A DNA stretch of 10,052 nt, taken from contig JALQVJ010000156.1 in NCBI GenBank assembly GCA_023260355.1, positions 1 to 10,052 on the forward strand. The letters are read 5' to 3'. The notes under the pieces were generated by a model that was not told the origin of the DNA, made no database searches, and saw only the letters and a list, made by a program, of their open reading frames with translations. This DNA comes from Burkholderiaceae bacterium (GTDB lineage Bacteria > Pseudomonadota > Gammaproteobacteria > Burkholderiales > Burkholderiaceae_C). This document shows, piece after piece, positions 1 through 8,072 of the stretch. Position numbers and translations under genes: made by a program. The first letter of the stretch is position 1; each line of letters begins with the position of its first letter.

Positions 1-330
1 TGCATCGAGTTTGCCGGTGAGTGCCGCCAAGCCGCAGCGCAGCGACGAGTTTTGTCCAGCGGTGGGGTCGGGGTTTCGCACGATGGTGACAGGAAATTCG
101 CGCACTTGCGCTTCGATGTCGTCTGCGTAGTGCCCAAGCACCACCACCAGTTCGTCAACGCCAGCGCCGGAAAGCGCGATCAACTGCCGCCGAATCAGCG
201 AGACGCCGCCCAGTTCAAGCAAAGACTTGGGCTTGCCACCCATGCGGCTGCCTTGGCCAGCGGCCAGCAACACCGCGCCCACCACGACACGGCTGTACAA
301 ACCGCCACCACCTTTGAGAATGCATCCCAT
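1..330 (-). CDS. mocA: MocA-like molybdopterin cytidylyl/nucleotidyltransferase, partial (C-terminus beyond window)
   Basis: The first 110 codons are present; the gene runs off the left edge. The family attaches CMP (MocA) or GMP (MobA) to molybdopterin, and CO dehydrogenase needs the cytosine dinucleotide form. Visible signatures are the nucleotide-binding loop LLAAGQGSRMGGKPK at residues 21-35 and a GQNSSLRCGL segment at 92-101, which corresponds to the family's G-x-x-x-S-L motif. The AAGxxSRMG form is closer to MocA than to MobA. The ATG lies one base after the coxF stop codon. A GGAGG eight bases upstream, inside the last codons of coxF, supports this start; GTG codons at residues 16-17 are alternatives that would remove a glycine-rich leader. 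As last gene of the cox operon it probably supplies MCD cofactor to CoxL. The family call is firm; cytidylyl specificity is inferred from context. Confidence 0.85.
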   Translation of the reverse strand, partial: MGCILKGGGGLYSRVVVGAVLLAAGQGSRMGGKPKSLLELGGVSLIRRQLIALSGAGVDELVVVLGHYADDIEAQVREFPVTIVRNPDPTAGQNSSLRCGLAALTGKLDA

Positions 331-331
331 G

Positions 332-1369
332 TCAATGTCCTCCGCCGCAACAAGACGGTGGCGTGTTGGAAAACCGCTCTGCGATGTAGTCCAGCTTGCC
401 ACGCCACCCTGAGGCAGATTGTCCCACGGCCGTGGCGCCAGCGGCGACCTCTTGCGCCGCCTCTTGCGCCATATCGCCGGCGCCAACTGCACACAAGCTC
501 TCGGCAGCGACACTTGCTGTGGAGGCACCCGCTGCAGCAATTCGGGTTGACGCATTGGCGTGGTTGGTGGCAGCCGGTGCACTCTGGCGGCGACCTGCCA
601 CGACCGTTGCCAACACCGACAGAGCGATCTCTTCAGGTGTCTTGGCGCCGATCGGCACGCCGGCTGGCGCGACGATGCGATCGACCTGGTCGGCAGGGTG
701 TCCGCTGGATTTGAGTTGTTGCAACAAGACGCTGGCTTTGCGATGGCTGGCGACGAACCAAATGTGCTCGGCTTGCATCGCGAGTGCGGCCTCCAACGCC
801 TGCATGTCACGTCGGCCTTGTGTGGCGATCACGACGAGTTGAGGGCGGGCCCAGCGCTGTAGCAAGTCAGCGGGTGCGTCATTGGCGACCACTTCAGACG
901 CGCTGGGGAAGTCGGCCGCATCTGCGCCATGCGCGACCATGGCGACCTCCAAACCCACACGGGGTGCCAAGTCACAGAGGCTTCGGGCGACTGCAGAGTC
1001 ACCAAAAATCACCAATCTAGGCGTCGGCAACACAGGGTCGATGAACAGCTCCAGGGTGCCGCCGGAGTGGCAGGTCATGCCAAATTCGAGCACGTCCTCG
1101 AGTTGCCGCTCTTCGCTCGTTTCCGATGCGGCGATGCGAATCACGCGGCTCTCGCCGTCTGCCAGCGCTTGGCGCACCGTGCGAATGACCGAGGGCTGGG
1201 CGCAGCCGCCACCGATCCAACCGCGGATTTGTCCGTCTGCCGTGACCACAGCTTTGTCACCAGGCTTGGCTGAGGTGGGCGCTTGGGCGCGAAGCACCGT
1301 GACCATGGCAAAGGCTTGGCCAGACTGTTTGAGTCGTTCGATGTCTTCAAACCAGGTGTGTCGTGTCAT
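332..1369 (-). CDS. coxF: XdhC/CoxF-family molybdenum hydroxylase maturation protein
   Basis: This 345-residue protein belongs to the XdhC/CoxF/CoxI family, which binds molybdenum cofactor and helps mature molybdenum hydroxylases; in carboxydotrophs CoxF acts late in [CuSMoO2] site assembly. The N-terminal XdhC_CoxI domain (about 5-70) has the hallmark GWIGGGCAQPSV at residues 50-61 with Cys56. A Rossmann-like XdhC_C domain (about 117-255) begins RLVIFGDSAVARS and ends with GVPIGAKTPEEIALS. An Ala/Ser-rich stretch of about 60 residues (260-320) then leads to a short tail ending in CCGGGH. The reading frame is open further upstream, but the ATG at 1369 is preceded by AAGGAG five bases away and begins the conserved domain. 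It lies 19 bases after coxE and one base before mocA. CoxF versus CoxI naming is by operon position. Confidence 0.85.
   Translation of the reverse strand: MTRHTWFEDIERLKQSGQAFAMVTVLRAQAPTSAKPGDKAVVTADGQIRGWIGGGCAQPSVIRTVRQALADGESRVIRIAASETSEERQLEDVLEFGMTCHSGGTLELFIDPVLPTPRLVIFGDSAVARSLCDLAPRVGLEVAMVAHGADAADFPSASEVVANDAPADLLQRWARPQLVVIATQGRRDMQALEAALAMQAEHIWFVASHRKASVLLQQLKSSGHPADQVDRIVAPAGVPIGAKTPEEIALSVLATVVAGRRQSAPAATNHANASTRIAAAGASTASVAAESLCAVGAGDMAQEAAQEVAAGATAVGQSASGWRGKLDYIAERFSNTPPSCCGGGH
339..343 (-). promoter_or_regulatory. Ribosome binding site of the mocA-like gene
   Basis: GGAGG on the minus strand, eight bases before the ATG at 330 and embedded in the glycine codons at the end of coxF. 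It favours the ATG start over the downstream GTG codons and implies translational coupling with coxF. Confidence 0.6.
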
Positions 1370-1374
1370 GTGAA

Positions 1375-1380
1375 CTCCTT
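1375..1380 (-). promoter_or_regulatory. Ribosome binding site of coxF
   Basis: AAGGAG five bases before the ATG at 1369. It decides the start, since the open frame continues 54 codons further upstream into coxE. Confidence 0.7.
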
Positions 1381-1388
1381 GTGCTGGC

Positions 1389-2582
1389 TTACACCAGTGT
1401 CTGAGCCGCTGCGCGCAAATCGGCGAGCTGACCCAAGGGGTGGAATTGATGGATGAGTGGCCGCGCGGCTTGCAGTGCCGCCGCCGCCGACGCTTGGCGG
1501 GTCGGGTGGAACCAGTCGACGCGGGCGCCACGGGCGCGCACTGTGCGGATGCTGTCGCTCAATGCATCGGGCGCTTCGGTGTCAAATCCATCAGAGAACA
1601 CCCAAACGCGGCTATGGCGCGCGAGTTGGCCGCGTGCATGGTGGCGTGCGAACTCTTGAAGGCTCAAGGCGATGCGCGTGCCAGCGCCAAAGCCTGCGGT
1701 GACGGCGTTGATTTTTTCTTGCACCGCCGCGCTATCGGAGTGCATCAGCGACGTGACCTCGGCGATTCGGGTGTGAAACACAAACACCCGCGCGTCGCCC
1801 ACTTGGGCAAACGCCCTGGCGACACGCAAGAAGAAGGCTGCATGGCTTTCCATCGAGCGACTCACGTCCACCAAGATGAACAGTTGTGGCGCTTGGGTGC
1901 GTGGGTTCAGCCAAGCGGGCCTCAGGGGTACGCCGCCCAGTGAAACACTGCGGCGCAGGGTCTGGCGCAGCCCGAGGCGGCGGCCATGCTCTTGCGTCTT
2001 CCAGCGCCGAGTGGCGTGGGGCTGCAAGCGCTTCATCACGCGCGCGGCCAGCATGCGAAGGGCGGCCAAATCCTGCGGCATCCACTGCGCGCCGCTGCGG
2101 TCATCCATGGGGTCGGTTTGGCTGGCGCCGCCTTGCGCCCGATTGGACGCGGGCAAATCTTCGTTGCCTTGTCCCGACTGGTCTGCCGACGCGCCGGGTG
2201 AGGCTTGAGAGGAGGGCGGTGCACTTTCAGATGCCATCTGTTCGCGCATGGTTTGCACCATTTGGCGCAGATCACGCCGGGGCTTGGTCTGGCCGCTCAC
2301 GCGGGTCTGTCCACGAACCTGTTGGGGAAACCAATAGCGCTGAAAGAGCTCGTCCCATTGGCGCCAATCGCGTGGTGTCTTGCAAGCAATGGCGCGCCAC
2401 GCGGCTGAGATCTGCCGGGGCTTGAGGGCGTCGAGCAAATCAACTGCCCGCCACATCGCCTGCTGTTCAGCGGGCCCAACGGCCATGCCATGGTCGCGCA
2501 ACAGCCCCGCGAAACCAGCCAGTCTTTCGGTGGGCCAACTGGCGCCGAGCAAATGCGGTGTGTCGACGAGGCTGGCGGTCAT
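1389..2582 (-). CDS. coxE: CoxE-type VWA domain protein, CO dehydrogenase maturation
   Basis: This 397-residue protein has a C-terminal von Willebrand factor A domain. CoxE works with the AAA+ protein CoxD to insert sulfur and copper into the CoxL active site, in the manner of other MoxR-VWA pairs. The VWA domain (about 230-395) keeps the MIDAS metal site: DVSRS at 239-243 (D-x-S-x-S), Thr302 in GAGTRIALS and Asp331 in FSDGFD. The N-terminal 115 residues are helical; residues 115-165 are a polar Ser/Gln/Gly linker. The ATG at 2582 is five bases after the coxD stop with no strong Shine-Dalgarno, suggesting translational coupling. The frame stays open upstream into coxD, but that part reads as low-complexity Arg/Ala sequence with no homology and is excluded. 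Confidence 0.88.
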   Translation of the reverse strand: MTASLVDTPHLLGASWPTERLAGFAGLLRDHGMAVGPAEQQAMWRAVDLLDALKPRQISAAWRAIACKTPRDWRQWDELFQRYWFPQQVRGQTRVSGQTKPRRDLRQMVQTMREQMASESAPPSSQASPGASADQSGQGNEDLPASNRAQGGASQTDPMDDRSGAQWMPQDLAALRMLAARVMKRLQPHATRRWKTQEHGRRLGLRQTLRRSVSLGGVPLRPAWLNPRTQAPQLFILVDVSRSMESHAAFFLRVARAFAQVGDARVFVFHTRIAEVTSLMHSDSAAVQEKINAVTAGFGAGTRIALSLQEFARHHARGQLARHSRVWVFSDGFDTEAPDALSDSIRTVRARGARVDWFHPTRQASAAAALQAARPLIHQFHPLGQLADLRAAAQTLV

Positions 2583-2587
2583 GGGCG

Positions 2588-3514
2588 TCAGTGGCTGGGC
2601 ATGCTGTGCTGTCCGGGCGCAACGCCTTGGTAGCGCTTGCCTTCCAGCAAGGCGCGAACGCTGTCTGCACCGGTTTGAAAACGGTCTTCGCGCGTTTTCA
2701 GCAAACACCCCATCGTCGTGAGGATGGCCTCGGTGTCGTCGGTGCTCAGGTGAATATTGAGCTTGTGCAGCGCCTTGATCCAATCCAAGGTTTCTGCAAT
2801 ACCCGGCGTCTTTGCAAGATCTTGGCCACGCAGGCGCTGCACGAAGGCAGTCGCCTCTTCGACCAAACGCGTGTCAACGTGCGGCAGGGCACTCTGCACG
2901 ATGCTGATCTCACGCGCCAGCGTCGGGTAGTCTAGGTGGTGGTAGAGGCAACGCCGACGCAAGGCATCGGACAACTCGCGCGTGCCGTTGCAGGTCAATA
3001 CCACCTGGGGAATGTGTTGGGCTTTGATCGTGCCCAATTCAGGCACGGTGATTTGAAACTCTGATAGCACCTCGAGCAAAAACGCCTCGAAGGCCTCGTC
3101 TGCCCGATCGACCTCGTCAATCAAGAGCACGCAGGGGCCGCTTTGGCTGATCGATTGCAGCAGGGGGCGCTCAAGCAAAAAGTCCGCTTGGAACACATCT
3201 TGGGTGTTGCCACTGCCATCGGCGCGCAGACTCAGCAGCTGTTTGCTGTAATTCCACTCGTAGGCCGCTTGGGCCATGTCGAGGCCTTCAAAGCACTGCA
3301 GCCTGACCAGTCGCGCACCGTGGACTTGTGCCAAGGCAGCAGCCAGCGCGGTTTTACCCACGCCGGCGTCGCCTTCTAATAACAAGGGGCGCTCTAGCCC
3401 CTGAGCCAACCACGCAGCCGTTGCCAAATCATCGTCCGCGAGGTAGCCAGCGACCTGAAGTGCCGAGCGCAACTCACCGGGCGATGAAAAGGAAGGCGCC
3501 GTGTGTGTGGTCAT
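2588..3514 (-). CDS. coxD: CoxD, MoxR-family AAA+ ATPase for CODH active-site assembly
   Basis: This 308-residue MoxR-class AAA+ ATPase is the family of Oligotropha CoxD, a chaperone-like ATPase needed to sulfurate the molybdenum and build the Mo-S-Cu centre. Walker A is GDAGVGKT (48-55), Walker B is VLLIDEVD (129-136), sensor 1 is in VVLTCNGTRE (171-180) with Asn176, and the arginine-finger region is ALRRRCLYHH (184-193). Length is near the CoxD norm of about 295 residues. The gene starts seven bases after the coxG stop with only a weak ribosome site, so coupling to coxG is likely. Pairing with a VWA partner directly downstream is the standard MoxR arrangement. Confidence 0.92.
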   Translation of the reverse strand: MTTHTAPSFSSPGELRSALQVAGYLADDDLATAAWLAQGLERPLLLEGDAGVGKTALAAALAQVHGARLVRLQCFEGLDMAQAAYEWNYSKQLLSLRADGSGNTQDVFQADFLLERPLLQSISQSGPCVLLIDEVDRADEAFEAFLLEVLSEFQITVPELGTIKAQHIPQVVLTCNGTRELSDALRRRCLYHHLDYPTLAREISIVQSALPHVDTRLVEEATAFVQRLRGQDLAKTPGIAETLDWIKALHKLNIHLSTDDTEAILTTMGCLLKTREDRFQTGADSVRALLEGKRYQGVAPGQHSMPSH

Positions 3515-3521
3515 CGCTGGG

Positions 3522-4145
3522 TCAGGCCTTCTTGCCGAACAAGCCGCTGAACCAGCCCTTGATCAGTGCCCACACGATGGCCAAGCCATCCAGCTCCTTG
3601 CCAACGGCAGGTGCCGCCGCCTGAGCCGGGGCAGCCGCTGGCGCAGCGCCGCTCGCCGCTGCCGCAGCACCGCCGCCGACTGGGGCCAGTGCCTGGGCGG
3701 CGGTTTGGAAGTTGCCGACGAATTGGCCCAAAATCATCTCTGATACTTGCACCATCATGCGGCCGCCGAACTGCGCAAACTTGCCATTCACGATGACCTC
3801 CGCCGTGCCGTTCAACACGCAGGCTTGCGGGTTGTTGGGGTCGTCGGTGATCACTGCGGTCAGGTCCATGCTGGCCGAGGAGCCGCCTTTGTCGGCTCCC
3901 TTGCCACGCATCACGACCTTGCGCTCAGCGGCATTCACCTCGAGCACATCGACCAAACCCGCGAACTGAGCGGTGGCAGGGCCCACCTTCACTTTGACGC
4001 CACCTTTGTATGACGTCTCAGAGACCTTCTCAGTGATGGCGGCGCCGGGCATGCAGCCCGCCGTCGCCTCGAGGTCCGCCAACAACGCCCACGCTCGGGC
4101 GCTGTCGACAGCCAGCGGATATTGCTTTTCTAGTTTGACTTCCAT
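3522..4145 (-). CDS. coxG: CoxG, SRPBCC-family protein tethering CODH to the membrane
   Basis: This 207-residue protein has an N-terminal SRPBCC (START-like) ligand-binding domain over residues 1-145, opening MEVKLEKQYPLAVDSARAW and including NGTAEVIVNGKFAQFGGRM, typical of the carbon-monoxide dehydrogenase subunit G family. CoxG recruits the dehydrogenase to the cytoplasmic membrane; recent work on a mycobacterial homologue points to quinone binding, so it may deliver quinone to the enzyme. An Ala/Pro-rich linker (about 153-180) leads to a C-terminal hydrophobic or amphipathic helix, AIVWALIKGWFSGLFGKKA, that fits a membrane anchor. The ATG is ten bases after coxL, with AAAGG overlapping the coxL stop. 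In Oligotropha coxG follows coxF; here it sits directly after coxL. Confidence 0.9.
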   Translation of the reverse strand: MEVKLEKQYPLAVDSARAWALLADLEATAGCMPGAAITEKVSETSYKGGVKVKVGPATAQFAGLVDVLEVNAAERKVVMRGKGADKGGSSASMDLTAVITDDPNNPQACVLNGTAEVIVNGKFAQFGGRMMVQVSEMILGQFVGNFQTAAQALAPVGGGAAAAASGAAPAAAPAQAAAPAVGKELDGLAIVWALIKGWFSGLFGKKA

Positions 4146-4155
4146 GGATCAACCT

Positions 4156-6567
4156 TTACAGCGCGAGCTTGTGCTCTTTGAGTGCCTTCCACAGTCGGAA
4201 GGATGTGTGTGGCATGTCGAGGTGCGTGACACCAACATGTGAGAACGCATCGACCACGGCTGAGGTGAAGGTTGGGATCGAGCCGACGTGGGGTGACTCA
4301 GCCACACCCTTGGCACCGATGGGGTGATGGGGGCTAGGCGTCACGGTGAAGTCCGTCTCCCACTGAGGTGTCTCCACAGCGGTGGGCAAGAAGTAGTCCA
4401 TCAGCGTGTTGCCAAGCAAGTTGCCTTGCGCATCGAAAGGCATCTGCTGTCCCATGGCCACCGCAAAACCTTCGGTCAGACCGCCGTGGATTTGGCCGTC
4501 AATGATCATGGGGTTGATGCGGGTACCGCAATCGTCCAAGGCATAGAAGCGGCGCACTTTGGTTTCGCCCGTGGCGCGGTCGATGTCCACCACGCACAAG
4601 TAGATGCCAAAGGGGTAGGTGAAGTTGGGGGGATCGTAGTAGTGCACGGCCTCCAAGCCAGGCTCCATGCCTTCGGGTGGCTGGTGGTAAGCCTGCCATG
4701 CCACTTCGGCCATGGTTTTGAACTTGCTGTCGTCACCCTTGACCTTGAAGCGATCGATTTCCCAGTCCAAGTCGTTCTCGTTGACTTCCAGCATGTGGGC
4801 GGCGATCTTGCGTGCTTTCGCATGGATCTTGCGCGCTGCCATGGCAATGGCTGCACCGGCCACAGGCGTGGAGCGCGAGCCGTAGGTGCCCAAGCCATAA
4901 GGCGCGGTGCTGGTATCGCCTTCTTCGACCTGAATCACTTCACTGGGAATACCCAATTCGGTGGCGATGATCTGCGCGTACGTGGTCTGGTGACCCTGAC
5001 CCTGCGTGATGGTGCCCATGCGAGCAATCGCGCTGCCAGTGGGGTGGATGCGAATTTCGCACGAATCGAACATACCGACACCCAAGATGTCGCACATCTT
5101 GGAGGGGCCAGCACCCACGATCTCGGTGAAAGTCACCAAGCCAATGCCCATCAGCGTCGGGCTGTTGGGGTCCGCCCGTTTGGCGGCCTGCTCCGCGCGC
5201 AACGCAGGGTAGTCGACCGCATCGAGCACCTTCTTGAGTGCAGTGTGATAGTCGCCACTGTCGTACTCGAAACCGAATGCGCTGGTGTAGGGGAACTGTT
5301 CTTTCTTGATGAAGTTCTTTTCGCGGATTTCGGCTTTGTCCATCCCCAGCTTTTGGGCCAAGACATCGACCATGCGCTCAATGAGGTACACCGCCTCAGT
5401 CACGCGGAACGAACAACGGTAGGCCACGCCGCCCGGCGCCTTGTTGGTGTACACACCTTTGACAGAGCAGTGCGCAGCTGGCACGTCATACGAGCCCGAG
5501 CAAATGTGGAACAAGCCCGCGGGGAACTTGGTGGGGTCAGCACACGCATCGAATGCGCCGTGGTCAGCAACCACGTTCACGCGAAGGCCCAGGATCTTGC
5601 CGTCGGCGGTGGCAGCCAACTCGCCGTCCATGTGGTAGTCACGTGCAAACGCGGTGGTGGAGATGTTTTCAATGCGATCTTCGACCCACTTCACTGGGCG
5701 ACCCAACACGATTGAGGCCACGATGGCGCAGACGTAGCCGGGATAGATACCGACCTTGTTGCCGAAGCCGCCGCCGATGTCAGGGCTGACGATGCGAACC
5801 TTGGATTCGGCGATACCCGAGAGCATCGACACGACGGTGCGCACCACGTGAGGCGCCTGGCTGGTGAGGTAGGTCGTCAACTCGCCGCGAACGGGGTCAA
5901 AGCTGGCCACACAGCCACAGGTCTCCAGCGGGCAGGGGTGCACGCGGGGGTAGTACATGTGCTGGCTGACCTTCACGGGGGCGGCATCGAAGGCGGCATC
6001 AGCGGCAGCCTTGTCACCTGCATCCCACGTGAAGATGTGGTTGTGGTGCTCGCGTTTGCCGTGGGCGCCTTCGGTTTTGCCGGCCAAATCTTCGCGCAGC
6101 ACGGGAGCATCGGGTGCCAGTGCGTCGTAGGGGTCCATGACCACGGGCAGTTCTTCGTACTCCACCTCAACAGCCTCAACCGCGTCAGCGGCGATGTAGC
6201 GGTCATCGGCGATCACGATGGCCACTTCCTGCATTTGGAAGTGCACTTTCTCGTCAGCCAACACGGCAGCGACGTCACCCGCGAGGGTGGGCATCCAGTG
6301 CAGCTTCAAGGGTTTGAGGTCATCGGCGGTCAGCACGGCGTGCACGCCGGGCATGGCCAGTGCGGCCTCTTTGTTGATGGATTTGATCCGGCCATGGGCA
6401 ATGGGGGCACGCACGATATCCATGTGCAGCATGCCTGCCATCTTGATGTCATCGACGTAGTTGCCCTTGCCTTGGATAAAGCGAGCGTCTTCTTTGCGCA
6501 AACGCGACTGGCCCATGCCGGCCAATGCGAGTTCGCGTGCTTCTTTGCTGTCTGCGGGTGCATTCAT
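4156..6567 (-). CDS. coxL: CoxL, form I aerobic carbon monoxide dehydrogenase large (Mo-Cu) subunit
   Basis: CoxL holds the Mo-MCD and the [CuSMoO2] site that oxidises CO with water to CO2, two electrons and two protons. At 803 residues it is close to the 809 of Oligotropha. The form I loop AYRCSFR lies at 382-388, placing the copper-binding Cys at 385 (Cys388 in Oligotropha). The active-site Glu is at 757 in GAKGVAESPHVG (Glu763 there) and the cofactor-binding Gln is at 237 in YLTSQAPHVVRT (Gln240 there). The form II loop (AYxGAGR) is absent, so CO oxidation is the predicted function. Other family blocks are SPDIGGGFGNKVG (261-273) and GQGHQTTYAQI (523-533). The ATG start has a GGAG site at normal distance and is 26 bases after coxS. 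No frameshift or stop interrupts it. Confidence 0.97.
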   Translation of the reverse strand: MNAPADSKEARELALAGMGQSRLRKEDARFIQGKGNYVDDIKMAGMLHMDIVRAPIAHGRIKSINKEAALAMPGVHAVLTADDLKPLKLHWMPTLAGDVAAVLADEKVHFQMQEVAIVIADDRYIAADAVEAVEVEYEELPVVMDPYDALAPDAPVLREDLAGKTEGAHGKREHHNHIFTWDAGDKAAADAAFDAAPVKVSQHMYYPRVHPCPLETCGCVASFDPVRGELTTYLTSQAPHVVRTVVSMLSGIAESKVRIVSPDIGGGFGNKVGIYPGYVCAIVASIVLGRPVKWVEDRIENISTTAFARDYHMDGELAATADGKILGLRVNVVADHGAFDACADPTKFPAGLFHICSGSYDVPAAHCSVKGVYTNKAPGGVAYRCSFRVTEAVYLIERMVDVLAQKLGMDKAEIREKNFIKKEQFPYTSAFGFEYDSGDYHTALKKVLDAVDYPALRAEQAAKRADPNSPTLMGIGLVTFTEIVGAGPSKMCDILGVGMFDSCEIRIHPTGSAIARMGTITQGQGHQTTYAQIIATELGIPSEVIQVEEGDTSTAPYGLGTYGSRSTPVAGAAIAMAARKIHAKARKIAAHMLEVNENDLDWEIDRFKVKGDDSKFKTMAEVAWQAYHQPPEGMEPGLEAVHYYDPPNFTYPFGIYLCVVDIDRATGETKVRRFYALDDCGTRINPMIIDGQIHGGLTEGFAVAMGQQMPFDAQGNLLGNTLMDYFLPTAVETPQWETDFTVTPSPHHPIGAKGVAESPHVGSIPTFTSAVVDAFSHVGVTHLDMPHTSFRLWKALKEHKLAL

Positions 6568-6593
6568 GTTGGTGTCTCCGGTTGATGCGTCGC

Positions 6594-7085
6594 TTATGCG
6601 GCGGCGGTTTCAGCTTGCTGCAGCTTCTTGGCCGCGGATTTCACAGCTTTGACGATGTTCATGTAGCCCGTGCAACGGCAGAGGTTGCCGCTCATGCCCA
6701 TGCGGATTTCTTCGTCCGTGGGGTTGGGGTTGTCTTGCAAGAAACGGTAGGCGCGCATCAGCATGCCGGGTGTGCAAAAGCCGCACTGCAAGCCGTGCTC
6801 TTCGTAGAACGCTTGTTGCACCGCGTGCAGGGCACCGCCTTGGGCCAGGCCCTCGACCGTCTTGACGCTGGAGCCATCGCACTGCACCGCCAAATGGGTG
6901 CACGCCTTGACCGACTGGCCATCGATGTCCACCGTGCAGGCGCCGCAGTGGCTCGTCTCGCAACCGATGTGGGCACCGGTCAGGTTGAGGTCTTCGCGCA
7001 AGAAATGAATCAACAGGGTGCGGGGCTCGACAGCGCGCTCTTCGGTTTTGCCGTTGACGTTGACGGAAATGAGTTTTTTAGCCAT
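6594..7085 (-). CDS. coxS: CoxS, CO dehydrogenase small [2Fe-2S] subunit
   Basis: This 163-residue iron-sulfur subunit passes electrons from the CoxL Mo-Cu site to FAD in CoxM. All eight cluster cysteines are present. The plant-ferredoxin-type site is Cys42, 47, 50 and 62 ([10 protein letters not shown]), and the helical-domain site is Cys101, 104, 136 and 138 (QCGFCTPGM and NLCRCTG). Length matches Oligotropha CoxS (166). The start at 7085 ([12 protein letters not shown]) is set by AGGAGA five bases upstream; an in-frame TTG at 7121 would overlap the end of coxM and is not preferred. It lies between coxM and coxL, giving the M-S-L order typical of form I operons. Confidence 0.96.
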   Translation of the reverse strand: MAKKLISVNVNGKTEERAVEPRTLLIHFLREDLNLTGAHIGCETSHCGACTVDIDGQSVKACTHLAVQCDGSSVKTVEGLAQGGALHAVQQAFYEEHGLQCGFCTPGMLMRAYRFLQDNPNPTDEEIRMGMSGNLCRCTGYMNIVKAVKSAAKKLQQAETAAA

Positions 7086-7090
7086 GTGTG

Positions 7091-7096
7091 TCTCCT
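7091..7096 (-). promoter_or_regulatory. Ribosome binding site of coxS
   Basis: AGGAGA five bases before the ATG at 7085, in the 17-base gap after coxM. It decides between this ATG and the in-frame upstream TTG. Confidence 0.65.
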
Positions 7097-7102
7097 GTGG
7101 AC

Positions 7103-7963
7103 TCAAGCGCAACGCGCCCAAGCAGCTTTCAATGCACGACGCACCATCTCGGCGGCCATCGCGGTCTTGTATTCAACATCGCCACGCAAGTCTTCTGCGG
7201 GCTCGCAAATCGCAGCGGCGGCGTCTGCTGCTGCGGTCACGTTGGCAGCGTTGAATTCTTGGTTCAACAACGCCGCCTCAGCAGCGTCTGCGCGCAAGGC
7301 AGTCGGCGCCACGTTGGTCAGCGTGATGCGCAGGTGCGTGACTTGGTTGCCAGACTTGCGCATGACGACGGCACAACCTGCGGTTGCCCAGTCGCCAGTC
7401 TTGCGCTTGAGCTTTTCGTACGCATAGCCTGTGCCTTGTTGGAAGGCCGGCGCGTGGATTTCGCACAGGATTTCGTTCTCGGCCAATGCCGTCATGTAGG
7501 TGCCGAAGTAGAACTCGCCGGCGGGCACAGTGCGGCGGCCGTTGGGGCCTTGCAGGACAAACGTTGCGTCGATGGCCAAAGACAGCGCGGGGTGGTCGTT
7601 GCCGGGATCGCCGTGCGCGATATCTCCGCCAATCGTGCCGCGGTTGCGCACTTGGGGGTCTGCAATCAGCTTGGCCGCGTCCGCCAACAGGGGCAGCTTG
7701 GCGTTGATGACGGGGGAGGCGATCAGCTCGTTTTCGGTGGTCATGCCACCGATCACCACGGTGCCGCCTTCTTCGCGGATGCCACGCAACTCGGGAATGC
7801 GGTTGATGTCGATGAGATGCTCGGGCTGGGCGAAGCGCAGCTTCATCATCGGGAGCAAGCTGTGTCCACCCGCGAGGATCTTGGCGTCCTCCAGTGTGTT
7901 CAGCAGGTTGACGGCGTCTCCCAATGTCGTGGGAGCATGGTATTCAAACCGGGGTGGGATCAT
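7103..7963 (-). CDS. coxM: CoxM, CO dehydrogenase medium FAD-binding subunit
   Basis: This 286-residue flavoprotein subunit (288 in Oligotropha) collects electrons from CoxS and passes them toward quinones. The two FAD-binding signatures are intact and nearly at the Oligotropha positions: AGGHS at 31-35 and TIGGD at 110-114. The usual family opening is seen ([16 protein letters not shown]), as is the C-terminal CODH_C domain (about 178-280). It is the first gene of the cox operon. AGGAGA lies six bases before its ATG, and upstream is a 215-bp non-coding region that holds the predicted regulator-binding repeats. Confidence 0.96.
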   Translation of the reverse strand: MIPPRFEYHAPTTLGDAVNLLNTLEDAKILAGGHSLLPMMKLRFAQPEHLIDINRIPELRGIREEGGTVVIGGMTTENELIASPVINAKLPLLADAAKLIADPQVRNRGTIGGDIAHGDPGNDHPALSLAIDATFVLQGPNGRRTVPAGEFYFGTYMTALAENEILCEIHAPAFQQGTGYAYEKLKRKTGDWATAGCAVVMRKSGNQVTHLRITLTNVAPTALRADAAEAALLNQEFNAANVTAAADAAAAICEPAEDLRGDVEYKTAMAAEMVRRALKAAWARCA

Positions 7964-8041
7964 TTGGGGTCTCCTGTTGTTTTGTCTAGGACATTTACAG
8001 ATTACTCCCCGGAATTTTTTCTTGCAATACCCGTAAATTCA

Positions 8042-8070
8042 AAATTAGTTAGACAAACTGTGTTGGACAA
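8042..8070 (-). promoter_or_regulatory. Candidate sigma70-like promoter of the cox operon
   Basis: On the minus strand, TTGTCC (8070-8065) could be a -35 and TAATTT (8047-8042) a -10, with a 17-bp spacer. Both are poor matches (4/6 and 3/6), as expected for an activator-dependent promoter. The -35 begins three bases downstream of the last direct repeat, a position that suits contact between activator and polymerase. The predicted leader would be about 70 nt. An alternative pair is TTGCAA/TAATCT closer to coxM. Confidence 0.35.
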
Positions 8071-8072
8071 AT

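Noticed and set aside
2583..2783. 67-residue N-terminal extension of coxE
   Set aside because: It overlaps the conserved end of coxD in another frame and reads as low-complexity Arg/Ala/His sequence; the homologous part begins near the ATG at 2582.
4324..5715. Long plus-strand open frame of 463 codons antisense to coxL
   Set aside because: It mirrors a highly conserved minus-strand gene in a GC-rich genome; its translation is His/Val/Gly-rich with no family motif.
4156..6567. Form II (non-CO) molybdenum hydroxylase as alternative identity for CoxL
   Set aside because: The loop is AYRCSFR with the Cu-binding Cys, and gene order is M-S-L; form II has AYxGAGR and usually S-L-M order.
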